Shown: in pieces, positions 32,126 to 38,440 of the stretch | Layout of the letters: every line of letters begins with the position of its first letter | Numbering within the stretch: position 1 is the stretch's first letter | Assembly: GCF_947654165.1 (NCBI RefSeq) | Contig: NZ_CANTKB010000031.1 | Location: 1-38,440, forward strand | DNA: 38,440 nucleotides | DNA from: an uncultured Blautia sp. | Lineage (GTDB): Bacteria > Bacillota > Clostridia > Lachnospirales > Lachnospiraceae | Reading direction: 5' to 3' | Made by a program: the position numbers and the translations under genes | Notes under the pieces: generated by a model | Databases searched by the model: none | Seen by the model: the letters and a program-made list of their open reading frames with translations, nothing else | Told to the model about the DNA's origin: nothing

Positions 32126-32749
32126 TCACCTTGAACTTCCCCATTTCTTGATGCATCTTTGCATACATGGATATAAGGCAGAATAAGGTTCGTTTTTCTT
32201 TATTTCCACTCCCAGTTCTTCTGCAAACAAAAACGCTATACATAGATAGCTGATACCGTAAAATGGCTCTTGATGTTTCTCTTTTGTCAACCTGCAAAGA
32301 GTCTGAAACGTAATCACAAGACCATCTTTCATAAAACCGTATATCTCCTGAAATCCTTTGTAAATCAGATACCAAAACCCGATCCATGCCAGCTCTGCAC
32401 GTTCCTGTTCCCCATATCGGATATCTTCCAGAAGCCCCAGTGCCGCTTGTGCACATTCCTGTTCTTCCTTTGACAAGCTGTTCCAAAATCTGTTTCCCCG
32501 GTAACTGCTCATCCTTGCACGCTCCTGCAGGTAGCTTCGCCATCCTGCTTCCATCTCCTGCACCAGTTCCCTGCATCTTCTGTTTTTTCCGATTCCATAG
32601 AGCAGGAAATACGTACTATCCACATAACGTATCTTTGTTTTTTGAAAGGAGATGTTTTTGCCATAATAACACCCTTCTTCCTCTAAAAAATCCTGTTTCT
32701 GTCCCTCCTGTATGCAGAGTCCCTGAAATAAAATTCCTTCTTTCTTCAT
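32126..32749 (-). CDS. Hypothetical protein, 207 residues
   Basis: I do not recognise this family. The product (start MKKEGILFQGLCIQEGQKQD) is rich in Tyr, Trp, Cys, Gly and charged residues, with a mid-helical stretch (SLSKEEQECAQAALGLLEDI), a hydrophobic and aromatic segment (AELAWIGFWYLIYKGFQEIY) that may be amphipathic or membrane-touching, and GISYLCIAFLFAEELGVEI. No signal peptide or known catalytic motif is visible. The ATG follows AGAGG with 6-nt spacing, which supports it over a longer overlapping ORF in another frame (to 32576). It lies upstream of the decarboxylase operon promoter, with no link implied. Confidence 0.55.
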   Translation of the reverse strand: MKKEGILFQGLCIQEGQKQDFLEEEGCYYGKNISFQKTKIRYVDSTYFLLYGIGKNRRCRELVQEMEAGWRSYLQERARMSSYRGNRFWNSLSKEEQECAQAALGLLEDIRYGEQERAELAWIGFWYLIYKGFQEIYGFMKDGLVITFQTLCRLTKEKHQEPFYGISYLCIAFLFAEELGVEIKKNEPYSALYPCMQRCIKKWGSSR

Positions 32750-32967
32750 AGACAGCCTCTTTCCGCCTGCATCTGCATACCAATATTTTTTCTTCTTTTT
32801 GCTGCTTTATCCGGGAAATTTAAGAATTTGATGATATGATAAAAGATAAGATAAAAAAATACAGAACAACAGAATCTGAATAAAATTCCACACACTTTAG
32901 AATGCAGTGCAGACTTGTTTATTTCCTCTCATTCTACTACAGCATGGAACAAAACACAATATTTTTC

Positions 32968-32996
32968 TTGCATAACCGGCCTTGTGAAATTATAAT
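32968..32996 (+). promoter_or_regulatory. Sigma-A type promoter of the carbonic anhydrase gene
   Basis: -35 TTGCAT (32968-32973) and -10 TATAAT (32991-32996) are 17 bp apart. AAAGGAGG follows about 10 nt before the ATG at 33028. The remaining upstream gap (32750-32967) shows only AT-rich sequence with no other feature. Confidence 0.8.
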
Positions 32997-33027
32997 CAAT
33001 TTATAACAGCAAAGGAGGTTTTCATCT

Positions 33028-33570
33028 ATGATCCAGGAAATACTAGAATACAACCAGACATTTGTAGAAAAAAAAGGCTACAAGCCTTATATCACCAGCA
33101 AATATCCTGACAAAAAATTAGCAATCCTTACCTGCATGGATGCCAGACTGACAGCACTTCTCCCGGCAGCTTTAGGAATCAAAAACGGGGATGCAAAAAT
33201 CATCAAAAATGCCGGCGGTGTCACAACACACCCTTACGGAAGTGTTGTCCGCAGTCTTCTGGTCGCAATTCTGGAGCTTGGCGTTGAAGAAATCATGGTC
33301 ATCGGTCATACTGACTGCGGTGTTCAGGGAATGGATGCAGAAGAAATGCTGGAAAAGCTCACAAGCCGCGGAATTCCCAAGGAGCACATTGATATTGTCC
33401 GCCGAAGCGGTATTGACCTGAACAAATGGCTGGGAGGCTTTTCTTCCTCCGAAGAATCCGTCCGTGAAACTGTAGCAACACTAAAGGAACACACACTCAT
33501 GCCAAAAGATGTTCTCATTCAGGGATTTGTTATGGATTCCGTAACCGGAGCACTGACCTGTATCTGTTAA
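33028..33570 (+). CDS. Beta-class carbonic anhydrase
   Basis: This zinc enzyme interconverts CO2 and bicarbonate. The 180-residue protein carries the beta-class motifs CMDARL (Cys36, Asp38, Arg40) and GHTDCG (His94, Cys97), giving the two Cys, one His zinc site and the Asp-Arg dyad. The loop NAGGVTTHPYGSVVRSLLVA and the end DVLIQGFVMDSVTGALTCIC are also typical of short, soluble, beta-carbonic anhydrases of Gram-positive bacteria. It is monocistronic, with its own promoter and a shared terminator with tyrS. Bicarbonate supply fits a CO2-related metabolism such as the nearby decarboxylase, but that link is inference. Confidence 0.93.
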   Translation: MIQEILEYNQTFVEKKGYKPYITSKYPDKKLAILTCMDARLTALLPAALGIKNGDAKIIKNAGGVTTHPYGSVVRSLLVAILELGVEEIMVIGHTDCGVQGMDAEEMLEKLTSRGIPKEHIDIVRRSGIDLNKWLGGFSSSEESVRETVATLKEHTLMPKDVLIQGFVMDSVTGALTCIC

Positions 33571-33585
33571 ACTATTATTGTAAAA

Positions 33586-33649
33586 AGGCTGTCCCATGAA
33601 ATCGTAAGCCGAAATGTTTATTCACGGTATACACCTCATGGAACAGCCT
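33586..33649. terminator. Bidirectional terminator, carbonic anhydrase and tyrS
   Basis: Long arms AGGCTGTCCCATGA (33586-33599) and TCATGGAACAGCCT (33636-33649) are complementary except at one position. T-rich tails follow on both strands. The convergent genes end at 33570 (plus) and 33658 (minus). Confidence 0.85.
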
Positions 33650-33657
33650 CTTTTCTC

Positions 33658-34881
33658 TTATGCCATTGTTACTTTTCTAAAGTTTTTCTTACCTTTTTTC
33701 AACACAATACCATCTCCCTGCAATTTTTCTCCTGCAAGCAGATATTTGATATCTGTAACCTTCTCACCATCTACAGAAACACCGCCCTGCTCAATGGCAC
33801 GTCTTGCATCAGAACGTGTATTTGCCAGTCCACTGTTTACCAGAAGCGAAATCAGATCAATATTTCCATCTGTCAAATCTTCTTCCTTAATCTGAGCGGA
33901 TGGCATATTTGCTGCATTTCCGCTGGTGAACAATGCTCTCGCTGCTTCCTGTGCTTTTTTCGCTTCTTCCTCACCGTGAACCAGAGCAGTCAGTTCATAT
34001 GCCAAGATTTCTTTTGCCTGATTCAACTGGCTTCCTTCCCATTTATCCATCTCATCAATCTGTTCCAAAGGAAGGAACGTAAGCATACGGATGCATTTTA
34101 ATACGTCTGCATCTGCCACATTTCTCCAGTACTGGTAGAAATCAAACGGAGATGTCTTATTTGGATCCAGCCATACAGCACCGGACTGTGTCTTACCCAT
34201 TTTCTTGCCTTCTGAGTTCAGGAGCAGGGTAATGGTCATGGCATAGGCATCCTTGCCCAGTTTACGACGGATCAGCTCTGTACCGCCCAGCATGTTGCTC
34301 CACTGGTCATCTCCTCCGAACTGCATGTTACAGCCGTATTTCTGGTATAATGCATAGAAGTCATAGCTCTGCATGATCATGTAGTTAAATTCCAGGAAGC
34401 TAAGCCCTTTTTCCATACGCTGTTTGTAGCACTCTGCTGTCAGCATACGATTGACGGAGAAATGAGGTCCAATCTCTCTTAATACATCCACATAATTCAG
34501 ATCAAGGAGCCAGTCTGCATTGTTGACCATGAGAGCTTTTCCGTCAGAAAAGTCGATAAAACGCTCCATCTGTTTTTTGAAACAGTCACAGTTGTGCTGG
34601 ATGGTTTCCGGTGTCATCATAGAACGCATATCCGTTCTTCCGGATGGGTCTCCGATATATCCGGTTCCTCCGCCGATCAGAGCGATCGGTTTGTTTCCTG
34701 CCATCTGCAGACGTTTCATCAGGCAAAGTGCCATGAAATGTCCTACATGAAGGCTGTCTGCAGTAGGATCGAATCCAATATAAAAGGTTGCTTTTCCATT
34801 GTTCACTAATTCTTTGATTTCTTCTTCGTCTGTCACCTGGGCAATCAGACCTCTGGCAACTAATTCGTCATAAATTGTCAT
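33658..34881 (-). CDS. tyrS: Tyrosyl-tRNA synthetase
   Basis: TyrRS charges tRNA(Tyr). The 407-residue protein has YIGFDPTADSLHVGHFMALC (HIGH-type site, about 44-48), GGGTGYIGDPSGR, QFGGDDQWSNMLGGTELIRR, the class I KMSKS equivalent KMGKT (227-231), and a C-terminal S4 RNA-binding domain (RSDARRAIEQGGVSVDGEKV). Its full length is normal. The ATG at 34881 is 7-8 nt after AAGGAG; an in-frame ATG at 34887 is too close to the site. A Tyr T-box leader and a strong promoter precede it, so expression should rise when uncharged tRNA(Tyr) accumulates. The KMGKT form marks the eubacterial TyrRS group that pairs with T-box control. Confidence 0.97.
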   Translation of the reverse strand: MTIYDELVARGLIAQVTDEEEIKELVNNGKATFYIGFDPTADSLHVGHFMALCLMKRLQMAGNKPIALIGGGTGYIGDPSGRTDMRSMMTPETIQHNCDCFKKQMERFIDFSDGKALMVNNADWLLDLNYVDVLREIGPHFSVNRMLTAECYKQRMEKGLSFLEFNYMIMQSYDFYALYQKYGCNMQFGGDDQWSNMLGGTELIRRKLGKDAYAMTITLLLNSEGKKMGKTQSGAVWLDPNKTSPFDFYQYWRNVADADVLKCIRMLTFLPLEQIDEMDKWEGSQLNQAKEILAYELTALVHGEEEAKKAQEAARALFTSGNAANMPSAQIKEEDLTDGNIDLISLLVNSGLANTRSDARRAIEQGGVSVDGEKVTDIKYLLAGEKLQGDGIVLKKGKKNFRKVTMA

Positions 34882-34934
34882 ATCCATTCTCCTTTTTTAT
34901 CTTTTTTCGAAGGACTGAGTTTCCCTGATAAATT

Positions 34935-35236
34935 CAAAAAAGCTCCCATCCTTCTCTTATTTGAAAAGGACGAGAGCCATATGCTTTCCCGTGTTACCAC
35001 CTTTTTTCACAGCCGATTCACACCGCCTGCCTCTGTAAGTACAGCTTATGCGATACTCAAAGTACGTTAACGTGCACCAATCCGTCACAGCCTACTCTGC
35101 TTCTGTTTTTCATGCATTTCGGTGTGAAGCTCCGGGATGTATTCGTCCTGCCGCTCACTCTGTGCCTCTCATCTGCCGGCTGCTTTCTGTAGATTCCTGA
35201 CAAGCTACTTATTCCCTTCTTTGCTTTTCTCTATCA
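34935..35236 (-). promoter_or_regulatory. Tyrosine T-box leader of tyrS
   Basis: The gap between tyrS and its promoter holds a roughly 300-nt T-box riboswitch on the minus strand. The acceptor-binding element GGTGGTAACACGG (34989-35001) contains TGGT, which pairs with an ACCA tRNA end; A is the discriminator of tRNA(Tyr). The 3' terminator hairpin spans about 34942-34977 and is followed by a T run. A UAC codon (35139-35141) in GAATACA near the end of Stem I fits the Tyr specifier. I place this specifier by pattern, not by computed folding, and another UAC lies upstream. Confidence 0.88.
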
Positions 35237-35242
35237 TTTTCA

Positions 35243-35272
35243 AGTATAACCAACCGTCTGGCTGTTTGTCAA
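35243..35272 (-). promoter_or_regulatory. Sigma-A type promoter of tyrS
   Basis: On minus, a consensus -35 TTGACA (35267-35272) and -10 TATACT (35243-35248) are 18 bp apart. A start near 35236 opens the T-box leader. Confidence 0.85.
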
Positions 35273-35299
35273 GTATTCTTTTACATATTGCACGATGTT

Positions 35300-35314
35300 T
35301 CTGCATTATGCAGA
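35300..35314. repeat. 15-bp palindrome upstream of the tyrS promoter
   Basis: TCTGCATTATGCAGA is a perfect 7+1+7 palindrome 28 bp upstream of the tyrS -35. No T run follows on either strand. It could be a regulator site, a weak hairpin, or chance. A separate 9-bp inverted pair, GTATTCTTT (35273-35281) and AAAGAATAC (35366-35374), lies around it but is not co-centred. Confidence 0.4.
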
Positions 35315-35395
35315 CAGAATCCTTACGAAAAGCATCTCTCCGACATGCAGCAGGAACAATTCATCAAAGAATACCAACATAAGAAAAAGTCTTCC

Positions 35396-37024
35396 TTATA
35401 GTCCACGGTAATACTTTTCTGCAATTTCTATCATCTTGTCAAACTGCTGCTCCATCTCATCTACCAATCGGAACTGAGTACGTGCTCTTACCAGATTATG
35501 CTCCGGATAAGCTGTCTTAAAATATGTATCTCCTTGAAGATAATCTGTCAGGAAACGCATGCCACATTCCAAAGTCATCAGACGGGCACCCCAGGCAAGA
35601 CTTACTGCTTCTTCCGGTGTCAGAACATCCCTGGTTTCTTCCAGATATCCTTTTGTATATAATTCGTACAGAGAAATATCGAAATGCATCTTACTTAAAT
35701 CTTTCTCATCTTCCTCTGCTGTCGCTGCACCAAAACGGATGGAATCACCGAAATCATTGGCAGCTAATCCCGGCATAATGGTATCCAGGTCAATGATACA
35801 AAGTCCTTTTCCGGTATCGCCATCAAACAGAATATTATTCAATTTTGTATCATTATGAGTAACCCTGATCGGCAAGGTTCCGTTTTCCTGCTGTTCTACC
35901 AGCACCTTGCAGTCTTCTTTCCGATCCAGCACAAACTGAAGTTCCTGTTTGCAGGTTACTGCCCTGTTCTTAATATCACGTTTTAAAGCAATCTCAAAGT
36001 TTTCAAAACGATTTACCGTATTATGGAAATTCGGAATGGTCTCCTTCAAGCTGGCAGCCGGATATTTGCCAAGCTGTTTCAGGAAGTGTCCAAAGCTTGC
36101 TCCGGACTGATAGAACTGCTCCGGATCTTCTACTAACTGATAGCACACGGAATTCGGAATGTAATGATAGCTTCTCCACGGCTGCCCTTCACTGTCCTCA
36201 AAGTAAGTACATCCGTTCTTTGTCTTGATACAAGATAAGGTCTCTCTGTCCGGATCCCCTCCTTCTTCCCTGACAACATTCCGAAGATACTCTGTCACTC
36301 CAAAGATATTTTCCATAACTCCTGCCGGATCTTTGAACACATTGTTATTTACTCGCTGAAGAATATAGGCAAACTCTTCTCCTTTATCCGTCGGCATATA
36401 AACTGCATAAGTTTCATTGATATGTCCTTCCCCAAAAGGCTTCACATAGCTGCACTGCGGTCCAAACCCAAAGGCGTATAAGGCATCTTCCAAATCCCGG
36501 CTGGTCACACCGTCAATCTTTCTTCTGGTAGAGAATACCACTTCTCCTGCTTCTACCTTGCGTTTCTCATCAATATTGCAATTTGCTTTTACCACACTGC
36601 CAAGTCCGATATGTGCACCTCTTGCCACATGAGAATCATGGTCTACCACTGCACCGCTGTTCACCAGTACTCCGTGCTCAATAACTGTATGGGTATTCAC
36701 CACTGCTCTCTGCATGATAAAACTTCCTGCCCCAATCACTGCACTGGGACTTACCACAGCAGATGGATGAATGATCGCCGGAACCTGGTAACCTGCTTCC
36801 ATCAATTTTTCTGTCCAGTAAAGTCTCTGTCCGTTATCTCCTAATGCTGCTACTGCAGTATCATAATCCTCTAAAAAATTCTTATAATCGCAGCACTTTC
36901 CGACTACATCCTTGTGCTTGGATGCATCATCCAAAAACACCGCCTCGTCATAGCCCAAAAGCCTGGCTGTCTCCTGAATCATCTGGCCGAAGCCGCCTGC
37001 CCCAATAATTAATAAACGTTTCAT
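35396..37024 (-). CDS. Fused PglD/NeuD-like acyltransferase and NahK-like kinase
   Basis: A 542-residue two-domain protein. Residues 1-180 are a PglD/NeuD-type sugar acyltransferase: Rossmann start RLLIIGAGGFGQMIQETARL, then a left-handed beta-helix (HPSAVVSPSAVIGAGSFIMQ on) with the likely catalytic His129 in GAVVDHDSHVARGAHIG. Residues 190-542 resemble N-acetylhexosamine 1-kinase (NahK/phosphotransferase family): KPFGEGHINETYAV, YILQRVNNNVFKDP, catalytic THNDTKLNNILFD (Asp392, Asn397) and IIDLDTIMPG. Such kinases phosphorylate GlcNAc/GalNAc-type sugars. The start at 37024 follows AAAAGGAG; an upstream in-frame ATG at 37069 is rejected. It has its own promoter and no operon partner here. The combined reaction is not known to me. 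Confidence 0.8.
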   Translation of the reverse strand: MKRLLIIGAGGFGQMIQETARLLGYDEAVFLDDASKHKDVVGKCCDYKNFLEDYDTAVAALGDNGQRLYWTEKLMEAGYQVPAIIHPSAVVSPSAVIGAGSFIMQRAVVNTHTVIEHGVLVNSGAVVDHDSHVARGAHIGLGSVVKANCNIDEKRKVEAGEVVFSTRRKIDGVTSRDLEDALYAFGFGPQCSYVKPFGEGHINETYAVYMPTDKGEEFAYILQRVNNNVFKDPAGVMENIFGVTEYLRNVVREEGGDPDRETLSCIKTKNGCTYFEDSEGQPWRSYHYIPNSVCYQLVEDPEQFYQSGASFGHFLKQLGKYPAASLKETIPNFHNTVNRFENFEIALKRDIKNRAVTCKQELQFVLDRKEDCKVLVEQQENGTLPIRVTHNDTKLNNILFDGDTGKGLCIIDLDTIMPGLAANDFGDSIRFGAATAEEDEKDLSKMHFDISLYELYTKGYLEETRDVLTPEEAVSLAWGARLMTLECGMRFLTDYLQGDTYFKTAYPEHNLVRARTQFRLVDEMEQQFDKMIEIAEKYYRGL

Positions 37025-37081
37025 GTATATTCTCCTTTTAACTTTCGTTTTCCCTGCAAGCCCATTCATATCTGTCGTACC

Positions 37082-37123
37082 AAAAAAGGACTCCCCTTTT
37101 CTCTACTTCAAAAACAAAGGGAG
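37082..37123 (-). promoter_or_regulatory. Terminator-like hairpin in the fusion gene leader
   Basis: On minus, CTCCCTTT (37116-37123) and AAAGGGGAG (37091-37099) form a stem with one bulge and a 16-nt loop, followed by TCCTTTTTT. It lies about 8 nt after the predicted start of the transcript for the fusion gene and 58 bp before its ATG. It could be an attenuator, or it could end antisense transcripts coming from the hipA side. Confidence 0.5.
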
Positions 37124-37137
37124 CTGAATTTTACATT

Positions 37138-37166
37138 ATTTTATCCTATTTTGCCAAAAAAAGCAA
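37138..37166 (-). promoter_or_regulatory. Promoter of the fusion gene
   Basis: On minus, -35 TTGCTT (37161-37166) and -10 TAAAAT (37138-37143) have a 17-bp spacer. The start near 37131 places the terminator-like hairpin at the 5' end of the leader. Confidence 0.6.
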
Positions 37167-37223
37167 GTTCCCAGCAACTCTGCGGACTGATTTTGACCGT
37201 TTCGCTGATCCATGGATTTTTCA

Positions 37224-37253
37224 TGTACAAATAGTCTGCTTATGTGATAAAAT
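37224..37253 (+). promoter_or_regulatory. Extended -10 promoter of the HipA-like gene
   Basis: -10 TAAAAT (37248-37253) with TG one base before it (extended -10), and a weak -35 TGTACA (37224-37229), 18 bp apart. Transcription would start near 37260. It is divergent from the fusion gene promoter. Confidence 0.5.
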
Positions 37254-37286
37254 AGTGGCATAAACATAAAGGAACGGTGATGTTTG

Positions 37287-38435
37287 ATGGCCAAAACTGT
37301 ATATGAGATTATGCATAAAAACAGAAAAGTAGCCCGAATTGATGACACAGGATTTTGTAAAATTTACTATAAAACTTTCATGCCTTATAATCTTTACTTC
37401 GAAGAAAAGGAAGATATCGATACTCTAGTTAATAACGTTACAAATTTTAATTATTGGTGTGCCACCCGGGTGCTTACTCTGGATCGAACCTATGCAAAAG
37501 AAATATTGAACAGCATTGGAATGACTCAGGCTGTAACAGATAAAGACAGAGCAAAGATTGCCTTGAGTTATCGATGTGCATCCTTAACCGACCCTTTCTG
37601 GGTAAAGAAAAAAGGGGAAAAGATTTCTTTTGAAAAAGTGAATTTGTATGAAAATCATCTGAACAATACCTTTATCGATATTGCATTACGAGGAAGACAA
37701 TACACGGTAGATAACGCAAATCTCGCAAAAGATTTGTCAACCAACGGGTGTTTTCCGAAAGCCTGGAAAAGAGTAAAGAATGGTTTTGTATTACTAAAAG
37801 ACGGTGGAGCCGAATCTGTAGAGAGAGAACTTCTGGCCAGTAAAATCTGTCAGTGTTTTGATGTCTCTCAGGTAGTCTATACAGAAGATGTCTTTGACCA
37901 TGAAAAAGTGACAAGAAGTGAAAATATCACCTCCAAAGACTATTCGATTGCTTCTATGGAACTCATGGAAATATACGCTCAAAATCATGATCGAGATATT
38001 CAAAAATATATATTATCCTTAGACCGCCACAATTATTATATGATGAATATCATAGATTATCTCGTAGGAAATACAGATCGACATTGGGGTAATTGGGGAG
38101 TCTTGGTCAAAACCTCGACCAACAAACCTGTGGCACTTCATAAACTGATGGATTTTAATCAGGCATTCTATTCCTACGATACGATGGAAGGGGCTAACTG
38201 CCAGACAACTTTTGGTGTAAAAATGAACCAGCAGGAGGCTGCTGCTGAAGCAGTTAAAAAGATTGGCATGCATCAGATTCATGATGTAAAAAAAGAATGG
38301 TTTTCCGAATTGCCACAATATTATGAAATGTTTACAAAACGGTATCATTATCTAAAAAGGATTGCATTACCTCAGAAGTTTATTACTCAAACTTCGCACT
38401 TGAATAATTGCCTATGTACATTGAAAATTCAATAA
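37287..38435 (+). CDS. HipA-like protein kinase, no HipB partner seen
   Basis: A 382-residue protein with the HipA-type kinase core in its second half. A Lys/Glu pair (FVLLKDGGAESVERELLASK, Lys171 and Glu180) resembles the ATP-binding residues. The catalytic loop is YLVGNTDRHWGNWGVL (Asp264, Asn269), and a metal-binding DFN (289-291) follows in LMDFNQAFYSYD. The N-terminal 150 residues differ from the E. coli HipA subdomain and contain LTDPFWVKKKG, which I recall from clostridial HipA-like proteins. The ATG at 37287 is 13 nt after AAAGGA; a TTG three bases upstream is also possible. The stop is 5 bp from the window edge, and no HipB-like HTH gene lies upstream. The substrate is unknown. Confidence 0.72.
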   Translation: MAKTVYEIMHKNRKVARIDDTGFCKIYYKTFMPYNLYFEEKEDIDTLVNNVTNFNYWCATRVLTLDRTYAKEILNSIGMTQAVTDKDRAKIALSYRCASLTDPFWVKKKGEKISFEKVNLYENHLNNTFIDIALRGRQYTVDNANLAKDLSTNGCFPKAWKRVKNGFVLLKDGGAESVERELLASKICQCFDVSQVVYTEDVFDHEKVTRSENITSKDYSIASMELMEIYAQNHDRDIQKYILSLDRHNYYMMNIIDYLVGNTDRHWGNWGVLVKTSTNKPVALHKLMDFNQAFYSYDTMEGANCQTTFGVKMNQQEAAAEAVKKIGMHQIHDVKKEWFSELPQYYEMFTKRYHYLKRIALPQKFITQTSHLNNCLCTLKIQ

Positions 38436-38440
38436 TAACT

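Noticed and set aside
32022..32576. 184-residue ORF in another frame overlapping the 207-residue hypothetical
   Set aside because: It overlaps the better supported ORF almost entirely, has no ribosome site, and runs through the decarboxylase promoter region.
37136..37348. Minus-strand 70-residue ORF near the hipA start
   Set aside because: It covers both divergent promoters and the hipA start, has no ribosome site, and has no recognisable domain.

Overview
The window looks like a chromosomal segment of an anaerobic, low-to-mid GC, spore-forming Clostridia member, most like a gut Lachnospiraceae (Blautia/Mediterraneibacter-like; genus not settled from sequence alone). The basis is the gene order asp23-fakA beside rpmB, a GerW/YtfJ sporulation protein, an rnfCDGEAB operon, adjacent ispH and ribosomal protein S1 genes, a T-box in front of tyrS, and a Na+-pumping decarboxylase operon. 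Most genes are on the minus strand. Only rpmB, a YprB-like exonuclease, a carbonic anhydrase and a HipA-like kinase read on plus. No tRNA, rRNA, CRISPR array, insertion sequence or prophage was recognised.

Layout. 1-2516: asp23 and fakA (minus), then rpmB (plus). 2587-3045: a roughly 460-bp non-coding element bounded by long inverted repeats and holding a phased array of six divergent ~52-bp hairpin repeats. 3065-6446: a small membrane protein, gerW/ytfJ, a DUF2953 protein, a lineage-type hypothetical and a two-domain polyphosphate:AMP phosphotransferase. 6526-6978: a Nudix hydrolase with its own promoter. 7103-15157: one long unit transcribed NusG-II protein, Gx transporter, ruvA, ruvB, zapA, U32 protein, ftsW/rodA, class B PBP. 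15339-20334: rnfCDGEAB. 20562-21686: the YprB-like exonuclease. 21704-26540: RpiR-type regulator, HI0933/BaiN-like flavoprotein, cmk, ispH, S1. 26656-31932: a biotin-dependent decarboxylase/transcarboxylase operon. 32126-32749: a hypothetical gene. 33028-33570: beta-carbonic anhydrase. 33658-35272: T-box-controlled tyrS. 35396-37024: a PglD-like acyltransferase fused to a NahK-like kinase. 37287-38435: a HipA-like kinase without a HipB partner.

How the parts work together. Two membrane energy converters lie 6 kb apart. Rnf couples ferredoxin:NAD+ oxidoreduction to ion transport. The decarboxylase operon encodes equivalents of all three transcarboxylase subunits (12S-like, 1.3S-like biotin carrier, 5S-like) together with the OadB Na+ pump and an unusual lipoprotein OadG. 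The ruv-zapA-U32-ftsW-pbp unit joins DNA repair with division and wall synthesis.

The most novel-looking signals are the inverted-repeat element with phased hairpins at 2587-3045, the acyltransferase-kinase fusion with a promoter-proximal terminator-like hairpin in its leader, the decarboxylase operon with a leader that can form alternative pairings and its lipoprotein OadG, and the Cys-rich tail on RnfE. Functions are assigned by motif reading only; no database search was run.
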